From Mycolicibacterium crocinum (GTDB lineage: Bacteria > Actinomycetota > Actinomycetes > Mycobacteriales > Mycobacteriaceae), in NCBI RefSeq assembly GCF_022370635.2, contig NZ_CP092362.2, forward strand, positions 5,580,001 through 5,644,000: a stretch of DNA of 64,000 nucleotides, read 5' to 3'. The notes under the pieces are model-generated. The model made no database searches. It saw only the letters and a program-made list of their open reading frames with translations, and had not been told where the DNA came from. Made by a program: the position numbers and the translations under genes. Numbering within the stretch: the stretch's first letter is position 1; every line of letters starts with the position of its first letter. Below, piece by piece: positions 17,459 to 26,068 of the stretch.

Positions 17459-17853
17459 GCGTTCAGTGCGGCGATAGCGGCTTTGAGCTTGTCGGCAACT
17501 TCTTGGGCGACCGGCTGCAGGTCCGCCTCTTCGGTCACGTCGACAAGTAGCTGGGGGTCCATAGCCTCCACGAGGGTGCTGCCGGAATCGTCGGGGTCAC
17601 TGCGCACCACGACATTGCACGGCAGCAGCAGGCCTATCTGTCGCTCCACCGAGAGCGCCCGGTGTGCCAGAGGCGGGTTGCAGGCGCCGAGGATCAGGTA
17701 GTTCTCCATGTCCTGGTCCAGCTTGTTCTTCATCGTCGCCTTGACATCGATCTCGGTGAGGACACCGAAACCCTGGTCGGCCAATGCCTTTCGCGTGCGC
17801 GCAACGGCATCGTCGAACGGCAGTCGAAGACTGGTCGCCAGCGCGATACTCAT
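17455..17853 (-). CDS. DUF302 family protein
   Basis: A 132-residue protein with the DUF302 pattern: VARTRKALADQGFGVLTEIDVKA (in shorter pieces), YLILGACNPPLAHRAL, and IGLLLPCNVVVR. The domain is common beside sulfur and redox genes; no reaction is established. Two cysteines lie in LGACNPP and LPCNVVV. The ATG at 17853 is chosen for the AGGAG upstream. It lies 24 bp after the CsoR/CstR gene on the same strand and probably belongs to the same transcript, suggesting a role in reactive-sulfur handling. Confidence 0.82.
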   Translation of the reverse strand: MSIALATSLRLPFDDAVARTRKALADQGFGVLTEIDVKATMKNKLDQDMENYLILGACNPPLAHRALSVERQIGLLLPCNVVVRSDPDDSGSTLVEAMDPQLLVDVTEEADLQPVAQEVADKLKAAIAALNA

Positions 17854-17876
17854 GATGACTCCTGTGTCGTCGGGGG

Positions 17877-18146
17877 CTATGCGAGCGCGAGGAACAGCTT
17901 TTCCAGCTCCGCCTCGGTCATGGGCTTGTCGGCGCCGGATCCCTCGCCGGCGACGCATTCACGCAATCCGGTGGCGACGATCTTGAAGCCGGCCCGGTCG
18001 AGCGCGCGGGAGACGGCCGCCAGCTGGGTGACGACGTCCTTGCACTCGCGTCCCTGCTCGATCATCGAGATGACGCCAGCCAGTTGGCCTTGGGCCCGAC
18101 GCAGTCGGTTGAGCACCGCATCGATGGCATCTTGGTCGCCGACCAT
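17877..18146 (-). CDS. CsoR/CstR family repressor, probably persulfide-sensing
   Basis: An 89-residue all-helical repressor (VLNRLRRAQGQLAGVISMIE, ECKDVVTQLAAVSRALDRAG). The two family cysteines are C35 and C64, 29 residues apart. The copper-binding histidine of CsoR, four residues before the second cysteine, is glycine here (G60), so copper sensing is unlikely and the thiol-only CstR type fits better. The context (persulfide dioxygenase-like gene, DUF302) agrees. One operator-like box lies 37 bp upstream of its own start, two more before the divergent metallo-beta-lactamase gene. Confidence 0.88.
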   Translation of the reverse strand: MVGDQDAIDAVLNRLRRAQGQLAGVISMIEQGRECKDVVTQLAAVSRALDRAGFKIVATGLRECVAGEGSGADKPMTEAELEKLFLALA

Positions 18147-18182
18147 GGTCGTGTCCCTTCATTTCCGTTTGCTTGGCCCATA

Positions 18183-18198
18183 GTACCCGCGGGGGTAT
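18183..18198. promoter_or_regulatory. CsoR/CstR operator-like box 1
   Basis: GTACCCGCGGGGGTAT, a 16-bp G/C-tract pseudopalindrome flanked by TA, 37 bp before the regulator's start. Shares the RTACC-N6-GGTAT frame with boxes 2 and 3, the type recognised by CsoR-family tetramers. Confidence 0.7.
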
Positions 18199-18261
18199 CA
18201 CCGGTAGGCACAACCGCCGCCGCAGCGCCGGCATTCCCGAGCCGCACCGCTGTTTCGCCTC

Positions 18262-18277
18262 ATACCACCACGGGTAT
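18262..18277. promoter_or_regulatory. CsoR/CstR operator-like box 2
   Basis: ATACCACCACGGGTAT, same 16-bp spacing as box 3, 35 bp upstream of it on the side of the metallo-beta-lactamase/rhodanese gene. Confidence 0.65.
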
Positions 18278-18296
18278 AGTCACCAGTCGGGAATAT

Positions 18297-18312
18297 ATAC
18301 CCCCTAGGGTAT
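18297..18312. promoter_or_regulatory. CsoR/CstR operator-like box 3
   Basis: ATACCCCCTAGGGTAT, the best palindrome of the three, 59 bp before the ATG of the metallo-beta-lactamase/rhodanese gene and likely over its promoter. Confidence 0.75.
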
Positions 18313-18371
18313 GTAGGACTGTGTAACGGGCCGCCGGAGCGACGGCCGAGATGCACTGAAAGGAACGATCC

Positions 18372-19751
18372 ATGATCTTGGAGCAGTACTACATCGAATG
18401 CCTGTCCCACGCGTCCTACCTCGTCGGCGACGAGACCACCGGCCGCGCGGTCGTGGTCGACCCACGTCGTGACATCACTGAGTATCTGGCCGACGCGCAG
18501 AAGTATGGACTCACGATCGAAGGGGTGATCAACACCCACTTCCACGCCGACTTCGTGTCCGGACACCTGGAGCTGGTCGACGCGACCGGCGCGTGGATCG
18601 GCTTCGGCGAGGCAGCGGAGACCGACTATCCCATTCGCAGACTGACCGACGGTGAGCATGTGTCACTGGGCGAGGTGGACCTCGAGATCCTCTCCACCCC
18701 GGGCCACACGTGGGAGTCGATCAGCGTGCTCGTTCGTGAGCGAGCCGGCGCCCAGCCGGTGGCCGTCCTGACCGGCGATGCACTGTTCATCGGCGATGTC
18801 GGCCGGCCCGACCTGGTGAACATCGGTGACAGCTCGACCGGCGATCTGGCACGGGCGATGTATCACACGATCCACGACAGACTCCTGCAACTGCCCGATA
18901 GCGTCATGGTGATGCCTGCCCACGGGGCCGGATCGTCCTGCGGGAAAAACCTGTCCACAGAACTGGTTTCGACCATCGGCGAGCAGCGCGTCGGTAATCC
19001 GTCCGTGCAGCCGATGACTGAAGACGAATTCGTCGCGTTGATCACCTCGGGGCAGCCCGCCGCACCGGCGTACTTTGCGTCCGACGCCGCGATGAACAAG
19101 CGGGTGCATCCCCTGTTGCAGCCCGACCGCACCGTGCCCGAGATGACGCCTCAGCAGATCCGAGAGGCTCTCGATGCCGGCGTGCGGATCGTCGATGCAC
19201 GCACCGTCGAGGATTTCGCCCTCGGACATCTGCGCGGCTCGGTCAACGTCGGGTTCGACGGGCGCTTCGCCGAAACCGGCGGCATGGTGGCCGAAGTCGG
19301 CGAGCAGATCGCGTTGATCACCTATCCGGGTGAGGAGCAAGAGGCGGCATTGCGACTGGCGCGCATCGGCTCAGACCACTCGATCGGATATCTGAACGTG
19401 GGTCGCGACGGGACGTTCCCCACCGAACTTGCCGACCTGGTGCAGATCGCTCCCCGCACCACCGTCACAGAGTTGGATGAACTACTGGCCGACGACGCGG
19501 TGACGCTGATCGATATCCGCAACCCCGGTGAACGCGAGGGTGGTGCGATCCCGAACTCACTGCACATCCCGCTCGCCCAGTTGCGCCTTCGTGTCGATGA
19601 GATCCCCACCGACAAGCCGATCGTCGTGCACTGCGCCGGTGGCTGGCGCTCCAGCGTCGCCGCCTCACTGTTGCGCGCCAACGGTATTCAGCACGTGTCC
19701 GACCTTCTGGGCGGCTACAACCAGTGGGCCGACGTCCACGCGTCGGTGTGA
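18372..19751 (+). CDS. Metallo-beta-lactamase plus two rhodanese domains, persulfide dioxygenase-like
   Basis: A 459-residue three-domain protein. Residues 1-250: metallo-beta-lactamase fold with THFHADFVSGH (H56, H58, D60, H65), STPGHTWES and MPAHGAGSSCG, as in persulfide dioxygenases that oxidise glutathione- or CoA-type persulfides to sulfite. Residues about 255-350: a rhodanese-like domain without an active cysteine. Residues about 355-459: an active-looking rhodanese with HCAGGWRSS (C421). This layout equals CstB of the staphylococcal sulfide-detoxification operon. Two operator boxes precede it and a CstR-type repressor is divergent, supporting induction by reactive sulfur. The ATG at 18372 has GAAAGGAAC upstream. 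Confidence 0.9.
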   Translation: MILEQYYIECLSHASYLVGDETTGRAVVVDPRRDITEYLADAQKYGLTIEGVINTHFHADFVSGHLELVDATGAWIGFGEAAETDYPIRRLTDGEHVSLGEVDLEILSTPGHTWESISVLVRERAGAQPVAVLTGDALFIGDVGRPDLVNIGDSSTGDLARAMYHTIHDRLLQLPDSVMVMPAHGAGSSCGKNLSTELVSTIGEQRVGNPSVQPMTEDEFVALITSGQPAAPAYFASDAAMNKRVHPLLQPDRTVPEMTPQQIREALDAGVRIVDARTVEDFALGHLRGSVNVGFDGRFAETGGMVAEVGEQIALITYPGEEQEAALRLARIGSDHSIGYLNVGRDGTFPTELADLVQIAPRTTVTELDELLADDAVTLIDIRNPGEREGGAIPNSLHIPLAQLRLRVDEIPTDKPIVVHCAGGWRSSVAASLLRANGIQHVSDLLGGYNQWADVHASV

Positions 19752-19775
19752 CCGCGGCGAAAACCGGAAGTCGTC

Positions 19776-19873
19776 ATGGCAGTCACGATAGGCCTTGCCC
19801 TCGGTGCGCTGATCGGCCTGCTGCTGGGCTTGCTAGGGGCTACGTGCTGATCGACACCTTCGTCGTCGGCTGA
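19776..19873 (+). pseudogene. Remnant of a TauE/SafE sulfite exporter, internal deletion
   Basis: A ribosome-binding site (GGAAG) precedes ATG 19776, which encodes MAVTIGLALGALIGLLLGLL and then GA, the typical start of TauE/SafE permeases, where a glycine-rich GAGGS segment should follow. Instead the frame ends at 19850. In the next frame YVLIDTFVVG (19841-19873) looks like the C-terminal tail of the same family. The simplest reading is a large internal deletion joining codon about 21 to the last ten codons with a frameshift. In related organisms a sulfite exporter often follows the persulfide dioxygenase. The tail match is short, so this is tentative. Confidence 0.55.
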
Positions 19874-19884
19874 TCCCCGGCCCG

Positions 19885-20373
19885 CTAGTCGAGCGAGCCC
19901 GGCGGGCGGGACACGCACTGCGCCGAGTACAACTCGACACCGAGCTTGTTCATCAGCTCCAACTGCGTTTCGAGGTAGTCGATGTGGTGCTCTTCGTCGG
20001 CGACGATGTCCTCGAAGAGGTTCGCGGTCGTGGAGTCTTGCTTCTCACGGCACAGCACGATGGCCGGCTTCAGCCGGTTGACCACCTCGTACTCGAGGGC
20101 CAGGTCGCTCTCGAACTGTTCGCGGATGGTCTGCCCGATGTTCAGGGTGCCGATCCGCTGGTAGTTGGGCAGCCCGTCGAGGATGAGGATTCGATCGGTG
20201 ACGCGTTCGGCATGGCGCATTTCGTCGAACGACTCGTCCCGGGTGTGCTTGGCCAGCTCGGTGAAGCCCCAGTTGTCCTGCATCTTGGAGTGCAGGAAGT
20301 ACTGATTGATGGCGGTCAGTTCGCTCGTCAGCTGCTGATTCAGGAGTGTCAGAATCTCGCTGTCGCCTTGCAT
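19885..20373 (-). CDS. bfr: Bacterioferritin
   Basis: A 162-residue heme-containing ferritin subunit. The diiron ferroxidase ligands are all present: E18, E51, H54, E94, E127 and H130, and M52 (in DEMRHAERV) is the heme-coordinating methionine of bacterioferritin. It stores iron as a 24-mer. The sequence closely resembles mycobacterial BfrA, including the C-terminal AQCVSRPPG. It is divergent from the IdeR-boxed irtAB operon, putting iron storage and siderophore iron uptake back to back. No clear IdeR box is seen immediately at its own start. Confidence 0.95.
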   Translation of the reverse strand: MQGDSEILTLLNQQLTSELTAINQYFLHSKMQDNWGFTELAKHTRDESFDEMRHAERVTDRILILDGLPNYQRIGTLNIGQTIREQFESDLALEYEVVNRLKPAIVLCREKQDSTTANLFEDIVADEEHHIDYLETQLELMNKLGVELYSAQCVSRPPGSLD

Positions 20374-20732
20374 GAATTTCCCCTGTCATCGCACTGAGGC
20401 CACAATTCGCGGGCCGCAGAATTGGGCTGGTCTACTCACTACCGCGTGAGGTGAATCTAGTACAGAACCACCGAGCGCGTGCCGCTTCTGCGACTAGATC
20501 GGTGTTGGCGCGCTTGCACATTGGCACAATCCTCACCAGGTCAGCAAGGTAGTGAAGGCTTGGCTGGGTTCAATGTCGATACTGTCAGTCTTGGCGTGAT
20601 TCTTGCGATGAAATAACTGGTCTCGCGGCACGTCGACCTAAAGCTTATTTCCGCCAACGGAAGTTTTCGATTTCGGCTTTGGGCCTATTCGCCGGGCGGC
20701 CGGGGCCTGCAACCGTGGAGGCCACCAGCTAG
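20374..20732. other. Intergenic region between bfr and irtA
   Basis: About 410 bp separate the bfr and irtA starts. Apart from the IdeR box at 20733-20751 I see no gene or RNA. The stretch is noticeably more AT-rich than the flanks around 20580-20680, as expected of promoter DNA. bfr has GGGGAAATTC just before its start. Confidence 0.5.
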
Positions 20733-20751
20733 TTAGCTTAGGGTAAGCTAA
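20733..20751 (+). promoter_or_regulatory. IdeR iron box upstream of irtA
   Basis: TTAGCTTAGGGTAAGCTAA, a 19-bp near-perfect palindrome (extended by AG/CT on both sides), close to the IdeR consensus TTAGGTTAGGCTAACCTAA. It lies 34 bp before the irtA ATG, a repressing position, so irtAB should be shut off by iron-loaded IdeR. Confidence 0.88.
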
Positions 20752-20785
20752 CTAGCCATCTGATCCGCGACCAGAGGACACCACT

Positions 20786-23347
20786 ATGGGACGAGGCTTC
20801 CAGGGCGCCATGTTGCGCGGATTCGGGGGACGCGACCATCTCGCGACCGTCGAGCAGACCGAGCACATCGCCCCGCACTGCGTCCGGATCACCATGTCCT
20901 CACCGACCGTGTTCGACGACGTCGACGCCGGGCCGACAACGTGGCTGCGGTTCTGGTTTCCCGACCCGGCCGGGGGAAGTACGGAGTTCCAACGGGCCTA
21001 CACGCTCGTCTGGGCGGACCCCGACTCCGGCCGGTTCGCCATCGACGTCGTGCTGCACGAGCCGGCCGGGCCGGCCTCGGCGTGGGCCTCGACTGCCCAG
21101 CCGGGCATGACCATCCCGGCGGTGTCACTGGGGTCGTCACCCTTCACCGTGCCCGACGAACTCCCGGCCGGCTTCCTGCTCATCGGCGACTCCGCCTCGA
21201 TCCCGGCGATCAACTCCATCATCGCGGTGCTGCCACCCGATGTGGACGTCGAGGTGTACCTCGAACGTCATTGCGACTCAGACGAACTCATCCCGATCAC
21301 GCAGCATCCGCGGCGTCGCCTGCACTGGGTGATTCGGGCAGACGAGACCTCGCTGGCCGCCGCCATCGAGGACCGGGACTGGTCCAACTGGTCGGCGTGG
21401 GCCGGCCCGGAGGCCGCCGCGCTCAAGCATCTCCGCAAGCGCCTGAAGGACACCTTCGGGTTCCCCAAGACGGAGGTGAAAGCCCAGGCGTATTGGACGC
21501 AGGGTCGCGAGATGGGCAGCACACGCGACGACGTCACGGCGCCGACAGCCGCACAGAACCCACCACCCACACCGGCGCCGCCCACTCCAACCAGAGGCAC
21601 GTGGCGTTCCCAAGCAGGCAAAAGCCTTCTCGCGCCGGTCAAATCGCAGCTGGTTGCGGCCGGCGCGCTGCAGGCACTGCTCACCCTGCTGCAACTCGCG
21701 CCCTTCGTGGTTCTGGTCGAGCTGGCTCAGCAGTTGCTCAGCGGCGCCGATCAATCCCGGGTGTGGAACACGGTGACGGTGTTCGTGGTGCTGCTGGGCA
21801 CCGGCACCACATTGGGCGCGGCTCTGGTGCTGTGGTTACACGTGGTCGACATGCGGTTCAGTGCCGCGGTGCGCCGCCGACTGCTCGACAAATTGGCGCG
21901 AATACCGTTGGGGTGGTTCACCGATCGCGGATCGGGTTCGGTGAAGAAGCTGATCCAGGATGACACGCTGTCGCTGCACTATCTGGTGACGCATGCGGTG
22001 TGCGATGCGGTCGCGGCGGTGGTCGCGCCGATCGCGGTGTTGATCTATCTGTTCGCGGTCGACTGGGGTATGGCGCTGATCCTGTTCCTGCCGATCCTCG
22101 TCTACATCGTCACCACCTGGACCATGGTGTATCAAAGTGGCCCAAAGATCACCGAGGCGTCCCGCTGGGCCGAGCGGATGAACGGCGAATCGGCGGCGTT
22201 CCTCGAGGGGCAGCCGGTGATTCGGGTATTCGGCGGTGCGGCGGCCTCCTCCTTCCGCCGTCGTCTGGACGGCTACATCGCGTTCCTCAACGAGTGGCAG
22301 CGCCCGTTCATCGGCAAGAAGACCTTCATGGATTTGGTGACCCGGCCGAGCACCTTCCTGTGGCTCATCGTCACCGCCGGCACCGCGTTCGTGATCGCAG
22401 GATGGACGACGCCAACAGCGCTGCTGCCATTCCTGGTGCTGGGCACTACCTTTGGCAGCCGACTCCTCGGCATCGCCTACGGGCTGGGCGGCATCCGGGA
22501 AGGCACGCAGGCCGCCCAGCGCATCGCGGTGACGCTCGACGAGACCGAGCTGAGCACCCGAGCCGAGGACGCGTCGCCGTCCCGGCTACCGGCCGGCGTG
22601 ACGTTCGATGCCGTCAGCTTCGGCTATCGCCCCGGGGTCCCGGTGATTCACGACGTGACGCTGGCCCTGAAGGCCGGAACGGTCACCGCTCTGGTCGGAC
22701 CGTCCGGGTCGGGGAAGTCGACCCTGGCGGCACTGTTGGCCCGCTTCCACGACGTCGAGGCGGGCGCGATCCGGATCGACGGCCGCGACATCCGGACCAT
22801 GACCCCCGACGAGCTGTACACCCGAGTCGGGTTCGTATTCCAGGACATTCAATTGGTGGCAGGCACTGTGCGCGACAACATCGCGCTCGCGCGGCCGGAG
22901 GCCGGCCTCGACGAGATCGAACGCGCCGCCCGTAACGCGCAGATCCACGACCGGATCCTGCGGCTGCCAGACGGTTACGACACCGTCATCGGAGCGGACA
23001 GCCAGCTGTCCGGCGGCGAGAAGCAACGGCTCACCATTGCCCGGGCGCTGCTCGCCGATACCCCGATCCTGATCTTGGACGAGGCCACCGCCTTCGCCGA
23101 CCCCGAATCGGAATACCTTGTGCAACAAGCATTGAGCTCACTGATCCAGAACCGCACCGTCCTGGTGATCGCCCACCGATTGCACACCATCACCGGTGCC
23201 GACCAGATCGTGGTGCTCGATCACGGCCGCATCGCCGAGGTCGGCACTCATCGGCAACTGCTGGCCGCCGACGGCCGCTACCGCCGGCTGTGGGACAGCC
23301 GGCGGGCCGGCGCAGCCGATGCCCTGACTGGAAAGGCCGTGCGATGA
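20786..23347 (+). CDS. irtA: Carboxymycobactin importer subunit IrtA, siderophore-reductase/ABC exporter-type
   Basis: An 853-residue fusion. Residues about 1-250 form a siderophore-interacting FAD domain (FAIDVVLHEPAGPASAWAS, LLIGDSASIPAINSI, AYWTQGREMGS). After a proline linker (about 255-275) come six membrane helices (about 290-570) and an ABC ATPase with GPSGSGKST, LSGGEKQRLTIARALL and LILDEATAFADPE. Together with IrtB it imports iron-loaded (carboxy)mycobactin and reduces the iron on the cytoplasmic face. Length fits known IrtA (about 860). An IdeR box precedes it and it overlaps irtB by four bases (ATGA). Confidence 0.96.
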   Translation: MGRGFQGAMLRGFGGRDHLATVEQTEHIAPHCVRITMSSPTVFDDVDAGPTTWLRFWFPDPAGGSTEFQRAYTLVWADPDSGRFAIDVVLHEPAGPASAWASTAQPGMTIPAVSLGSSPFTVPDELPAGFLLIGDSASIPAINSIIAVLPPDVDVEVYLERHCDSDELIPITQHPRRRLHWVIRADETSLAAAIEDRDWSNWSAWAGPEAAALKHLRKRLKDTFGFPKTEVKAQAYWTQGREMGSTRDDVTAPTAAQNPPPTPAPPTPTRGTWRSQAGKSLLAPVKSQLVAAGALQALLTLLQLAPFVVLVELAQQLLSGADQSRVWNTVTVFVVLLGTGTTLGAALVLWLHVVDMRFSAAVRRRLLDKLARIPLGWFTDRGSGSVKKLIQDDTLSLHYLVTHAVCDAVAAVVAPIAVLIYLFAVDWGMALILFLPILVYIVTTWTMVYQSGPKITEASRWAERMNGESAAFLEGQPVIRVFGGAAASSFRRRLDGYIAFLNEWQRPFIGKKTFMDLVTRPSTFLWLIVTAGTAFVIAGWTTPTALLPFLVLGTTFGSRLLGIAYGLGGIREGTQAAQRIAVTLDETELSTRAEDASPSRLPAGVTFDAVSFGYRPGVPVIHDVTLALKAGTVTALVGPSGSGKSTLAALLARFHDVEAGAIRIDGRDIRTMTPDELYTRVGFVFQDIQLVAGTVRDNIALARPEAGLDEIERAARNAQIHDRILRLPDGYDTVIGADSQLSGGEKQRLTIARALLADTPILILDEATAFADPESEYLVQQALSSLIQNRTVLVIAHRLHTITGADQIVVLDHGRIAEVGTHRQLLAADGRYRRLWDSRRAGAADALTGKAVR

Positions 23348-25104
23348 TCCGCAGCCTGATCCGGCTTATTCCCGCGGACCACCGCGGGCGTCTCCCCAGT
23401 TATGGTGTGCTGACTGCCCTTTCGGTCATTCTGCGTGCGGCCGGCGCGCTGCTATTGGTGCCGCTGCTCGCCGCATTGTTCGGCCCGCATCCCTCTGTTG
23501 CGTGGCCCTGGGTCGGCGCCCTCACCGCGGTGACAGTCGGCGGCTGGGTGATCGACATGGCGCTGGCGCGCATCGGCTTCGATATCGGCTTCACGCTGGC
23601 CGATACCAGCCAACACGCCATGGCCAACCGGCTCACCGACGTTCCCCTGCGCTGGCTCACTGCCGACAACACCGCGGTGGCACGCCAGGCCATCGCGGCC
23701 AGCGCACCGGAACTCGTCGGGTTCGTCGTGAACCTGTTGAGCCCCTTTATCAGTGCGCTACTGCTGCCCGCCGCGATCACCATCGGCCTGTTCTTCGTCT
23801 CCTGGCAGGTCGGTGTGGCCGCGGCGATCGCGTTGCCGTTCCTGCTCGGCGCCCTGGCCGCGAGCCGACGGCTGGTCCGAACCGCCGATGCCGCAGACAC
23901 CAGGGCCCACAGTGCCCTCACCGAACGTTTGGTGGAATTCGCCCGCACCCAGCAGGCGTTGCGGGCCAGCCGTCGCGTCACGGCGGCCCGGAGCCAGACC
24001 GGGGAGGCCATCACCGCCGTGCGTGGGGCAACCCTGCGGCTGTTGCTGTTTCAGATTCCGGGCCAGCTGTTGTTCAGCGTGGCCAGCCAGATCGCCCTCA
24101 TCTCGCTGGCGGGCACGATCACGACACTGACGTTGCGCGGCCAACTCGGTGCGCCTGAAGCGGTGGCGTTGGCGATCGTGATGGTGCGCTTCCTCGAACC
24201 GTTCACCGTGCTGGCCGACCTGTCCGGCGCGGTGGAGTCCTCACGTGGTCTGCTGGACCGGCTCACCACCGTCACGACGGCGCCGGTGTCCGAGCAGTCC
24301 CGGCGCGGTGTGCTGCCGTCAGGTGAATCATCGCCGCCGCGAATCGAATTCCGCTCCGTGGGTTTCGGCTACCTGGGCACCGAGGTCCTCAGGGATCTGT
24401 CGTTCACCCTCGAACCCGGCACCACTACCGCGATCGTCGGCCCGTCCGGCTCCGGCAAGAGCACGATCCTGTCCCTGGTCGCCGGGCTGCACACACCCGA
24501 GCGCGGGCAGATCATGATCGATGGCATCGACGCCGCCGATATCGATCCCGATGCCCGGCGCGCGTTGGTCAGTGTGGTGTTCCAGCATCCGTACCTGTTC
24601 GACGGGACGATCGCGGACAACATCCGGGTCGGTCATCCCGAAGCCGGTGACGCAGAGATCAACCGGGCCATGGGCCTGGCTCGGGTCGACGACATCGTCG
24701 AACGCCTGCCCGACGGCGCGCAATCCAAGGTCGGCGAGGCGGGTACGGCGTTGTCCGGCGGCGAACGCCAGCGTGTCAGCATCGCGCGGGCGCTGGCCAA
24801 ACCCGCAGGTGTGCTGCTGATCGACGAAGCCACCAGCGCGCTGGATACCGAGAACGAGGCGGCGATCACGCAGGCGATCAACGACGATCCTCAGCCACGC
24901 ACGCGGGTCATCATCGCCCACCGGCTCGACGCCATCCGCCATGCCGATCAGGTCCTGTTCGTCGACGGCGGCACAGTTGTCGAGCAGGGCAGCATCGACG
25001 AACTCACCGCGCTCGGCGGGCGTTTCGCCGAGTTCTGGCACCAGCAGGAAGACAGCGCCGGCTGGCGGATCACCGCGGATCGAGCCGACCAGCACGTCGG
25101 GTGA
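23344..25104 (+). CDS. irtB: Siderophore ABC importer subunit IrtB
   Basis: A 586-residue half-transporter of exporter fold: N-terminal membrane domain with six helices (LLLVPLLAALFG, WVIDMALARIGFDIGF, LLLPAAITIGLFFVSW and others), then an ATPase with GPSGSGKSTILSLVAGLH, LSGGERQRVSIARAL and LLIDEATSALD. It pairs with IrtA. The ATG at 23344 overlaps the irtA stop (ATGA), so translation is coupled; an open extension to 23290 lies inside irtA and is not used. Context and length agree with IrtB of M. tuberculosis. Confidence 0.96.
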   Translation: MIRSLIRLIPADHRGRLPSYGVLTALSVILRAAGALLLVPLLAALFGPHPSVAWPWVGALTAVTVGGWVIDMALARIGFDIGFTLADTSQHAMANRLTDVPLRWLTADNTAVARQAIAASAPELVGFVVNLLSPFISALLLPAAITIGLFFVSWQVGVAAAIALPFLLGALAASRRLVRTADAADTRAHSALTERLVEFARTQQALRASRRVTAARSQTGEAITAVRGATLRLLLFQIPGQLLFSVASQIALISLAGTITTLTLRGQLGAPEAVALAIVMVRFLEPFTVLADLSGAVESSRGLLDRLTTVTTAPVSEQSRRGVLPSGESSPPRIEFRSVGFGYLGTEVLRDLSFTLEPGTTTAIVGPSGSGKSTILSLVAGLHTPERGQIMIDGIDAADIDPDARRALVSVVFQHPYLFDGTIADNIRVGHPEAGDAEINRAMGLARVDDIVERLPDGAQSKVGEAGTALSGGERQRVSIARALAKPAGVLLIDEATSALDTENEAAITQAINDDPQPRTRVIIAHRLDAIRHADQVLFVDGGTVVEQGSIDELTALGGRFAEFWHQQEDSAGWRITADRADQHVG

Positions 25105-25138
25105 CTCGTTGATCGGCACCCTGAGTTAGATTGCGGGC

Positions 25139-26023
25139 GTGACCCGCCCAACCCCGGGCGCAGGCCGGTTCGCCCCCAGCCCGTCCGCCGACCTGCACAT
25201 CGGAAACCTGCGCACCGCCGTGCTGGCGTGGTTGTTCGCGCGGTCGACGGGTCGTCGCTTTCTGATGCGGGTCGAAGACCTCGATGACCGCACGCACACC
25301 GATATCGCACAACGTCAGCTCGATGACCTGGCCGCGATCGGCATCACGTGGGACGAGGAGCCGACGTGGCAGTCCCAACAGCAGCAACGCTACGACGCGG
25401 TGATCGACGGGCTCGTCGCGCGTGGTCTGGTCTACGAATGCTATTGCAGCAGAAAAGATATCCTCAGCGCACCGCGTGCACCGCACGCGCCCGAAGGCGC
25501 CTACCCCGGGACCTGCCGTGAGCTGAGTGCCGACGAGCGGACCGCCAAGCGGGAAGCCGGGCGGCCACCCGCACTGCGGCTGCGCGCCGACACCGGCGAA
25601 TACACCGTCACCGATCTCCTACACGGCCCCTACACCGGGGTGGTCGACGACTTCGTGCTCCGCCGTGGTGACGGTGTGCCCGCCTACAACTTGGCCGTCG
25701 TCGTCGACGATGCGCTCTCCGGCATCGATCAGGTGGTCCGGGGTGACGACCTGCTGGCATCCTCGCCGCGCCAGGCTTACCTGGCCGGGCTGCTCGGTTA
25801 TCCGCAGCCGGTCTATGCCCATGTGCCGCTGGTCCTCAACGCCGAGGGCAAGCGGCTGGCCAAGCGTGACGGCGCGGTCACGCTGGACGAGCTCGGGGTG
25901 CCGCGGGCATTCGCGATGATCACCGAATCGCTGGGGTGGCCGGCACACGACATGGCGACACTGCTGCACCAGTTCGATCCGGCGCAACTGCCCCGCGAGC
26001 CGTGGATATATCAACCGGTTTGA
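25139..26023 (+). CDS. gluQRS: Glutamyl-queuosine tRNA(Asp) synthetase
   Basis: A 294-residue paralog of the glutamyl-tRNA synthetase catalytic domain without an anticodon-binding domain. Signatures are GRFAPSPSADLHIGNLRTAV (HIGH-type), DLDDRTHTD, GDDLLASSPRQ and the KMSKS-type loop KRLAKRDG. The GluQRS zinc cluster is present as YCYC-type cysteines (ECYCSRKD) and YPGTCREL. The enzyme attaches glutamate to queuosine at position 34 of tRNA-Asp. It starts at a GTG (25139) 34 bp after irtB. The tgt gene, which inserts queuine, lies 6 kb downstream on the other strand. Confidence 0.93.
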   Translation: MTRPTPGAGRFAPSPSADLHIGNLRTAVLAWLFARSTGRRFLMRVEDLDDRTHTDIAQRQLDDLAAIGITWDEEPTWQSQQQQRYDAVIDGLVARGLVYECYCSRKDILSAPRAPHAPEGAYPGTCRELSADERTAKREAGRPPALRLRADTGEYTVTDLLHGPYTGVVDDFVLRRGDGVPAYNLAVVVDDALSGIDQVVRGDDLLASSPRQAYLAGLLGYPQPVYAHVPLVLNAEGKRLAKRDGAVTLDELGVPRAFAMITESLGWPAHDMATLLHQFDPAQLPREPWIYQPV

Positions 26024-26068
26024 TCGCAACCCTTGGCGGGCATCTCCCACAGCATTACTGTCCGCCGA

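Noticed and set aside
20941..21963. A 340-codon open frame in another frame inside irtA
   Set aside because: Arg/Gly-rich out-of-frame translation of a fully supported gene.
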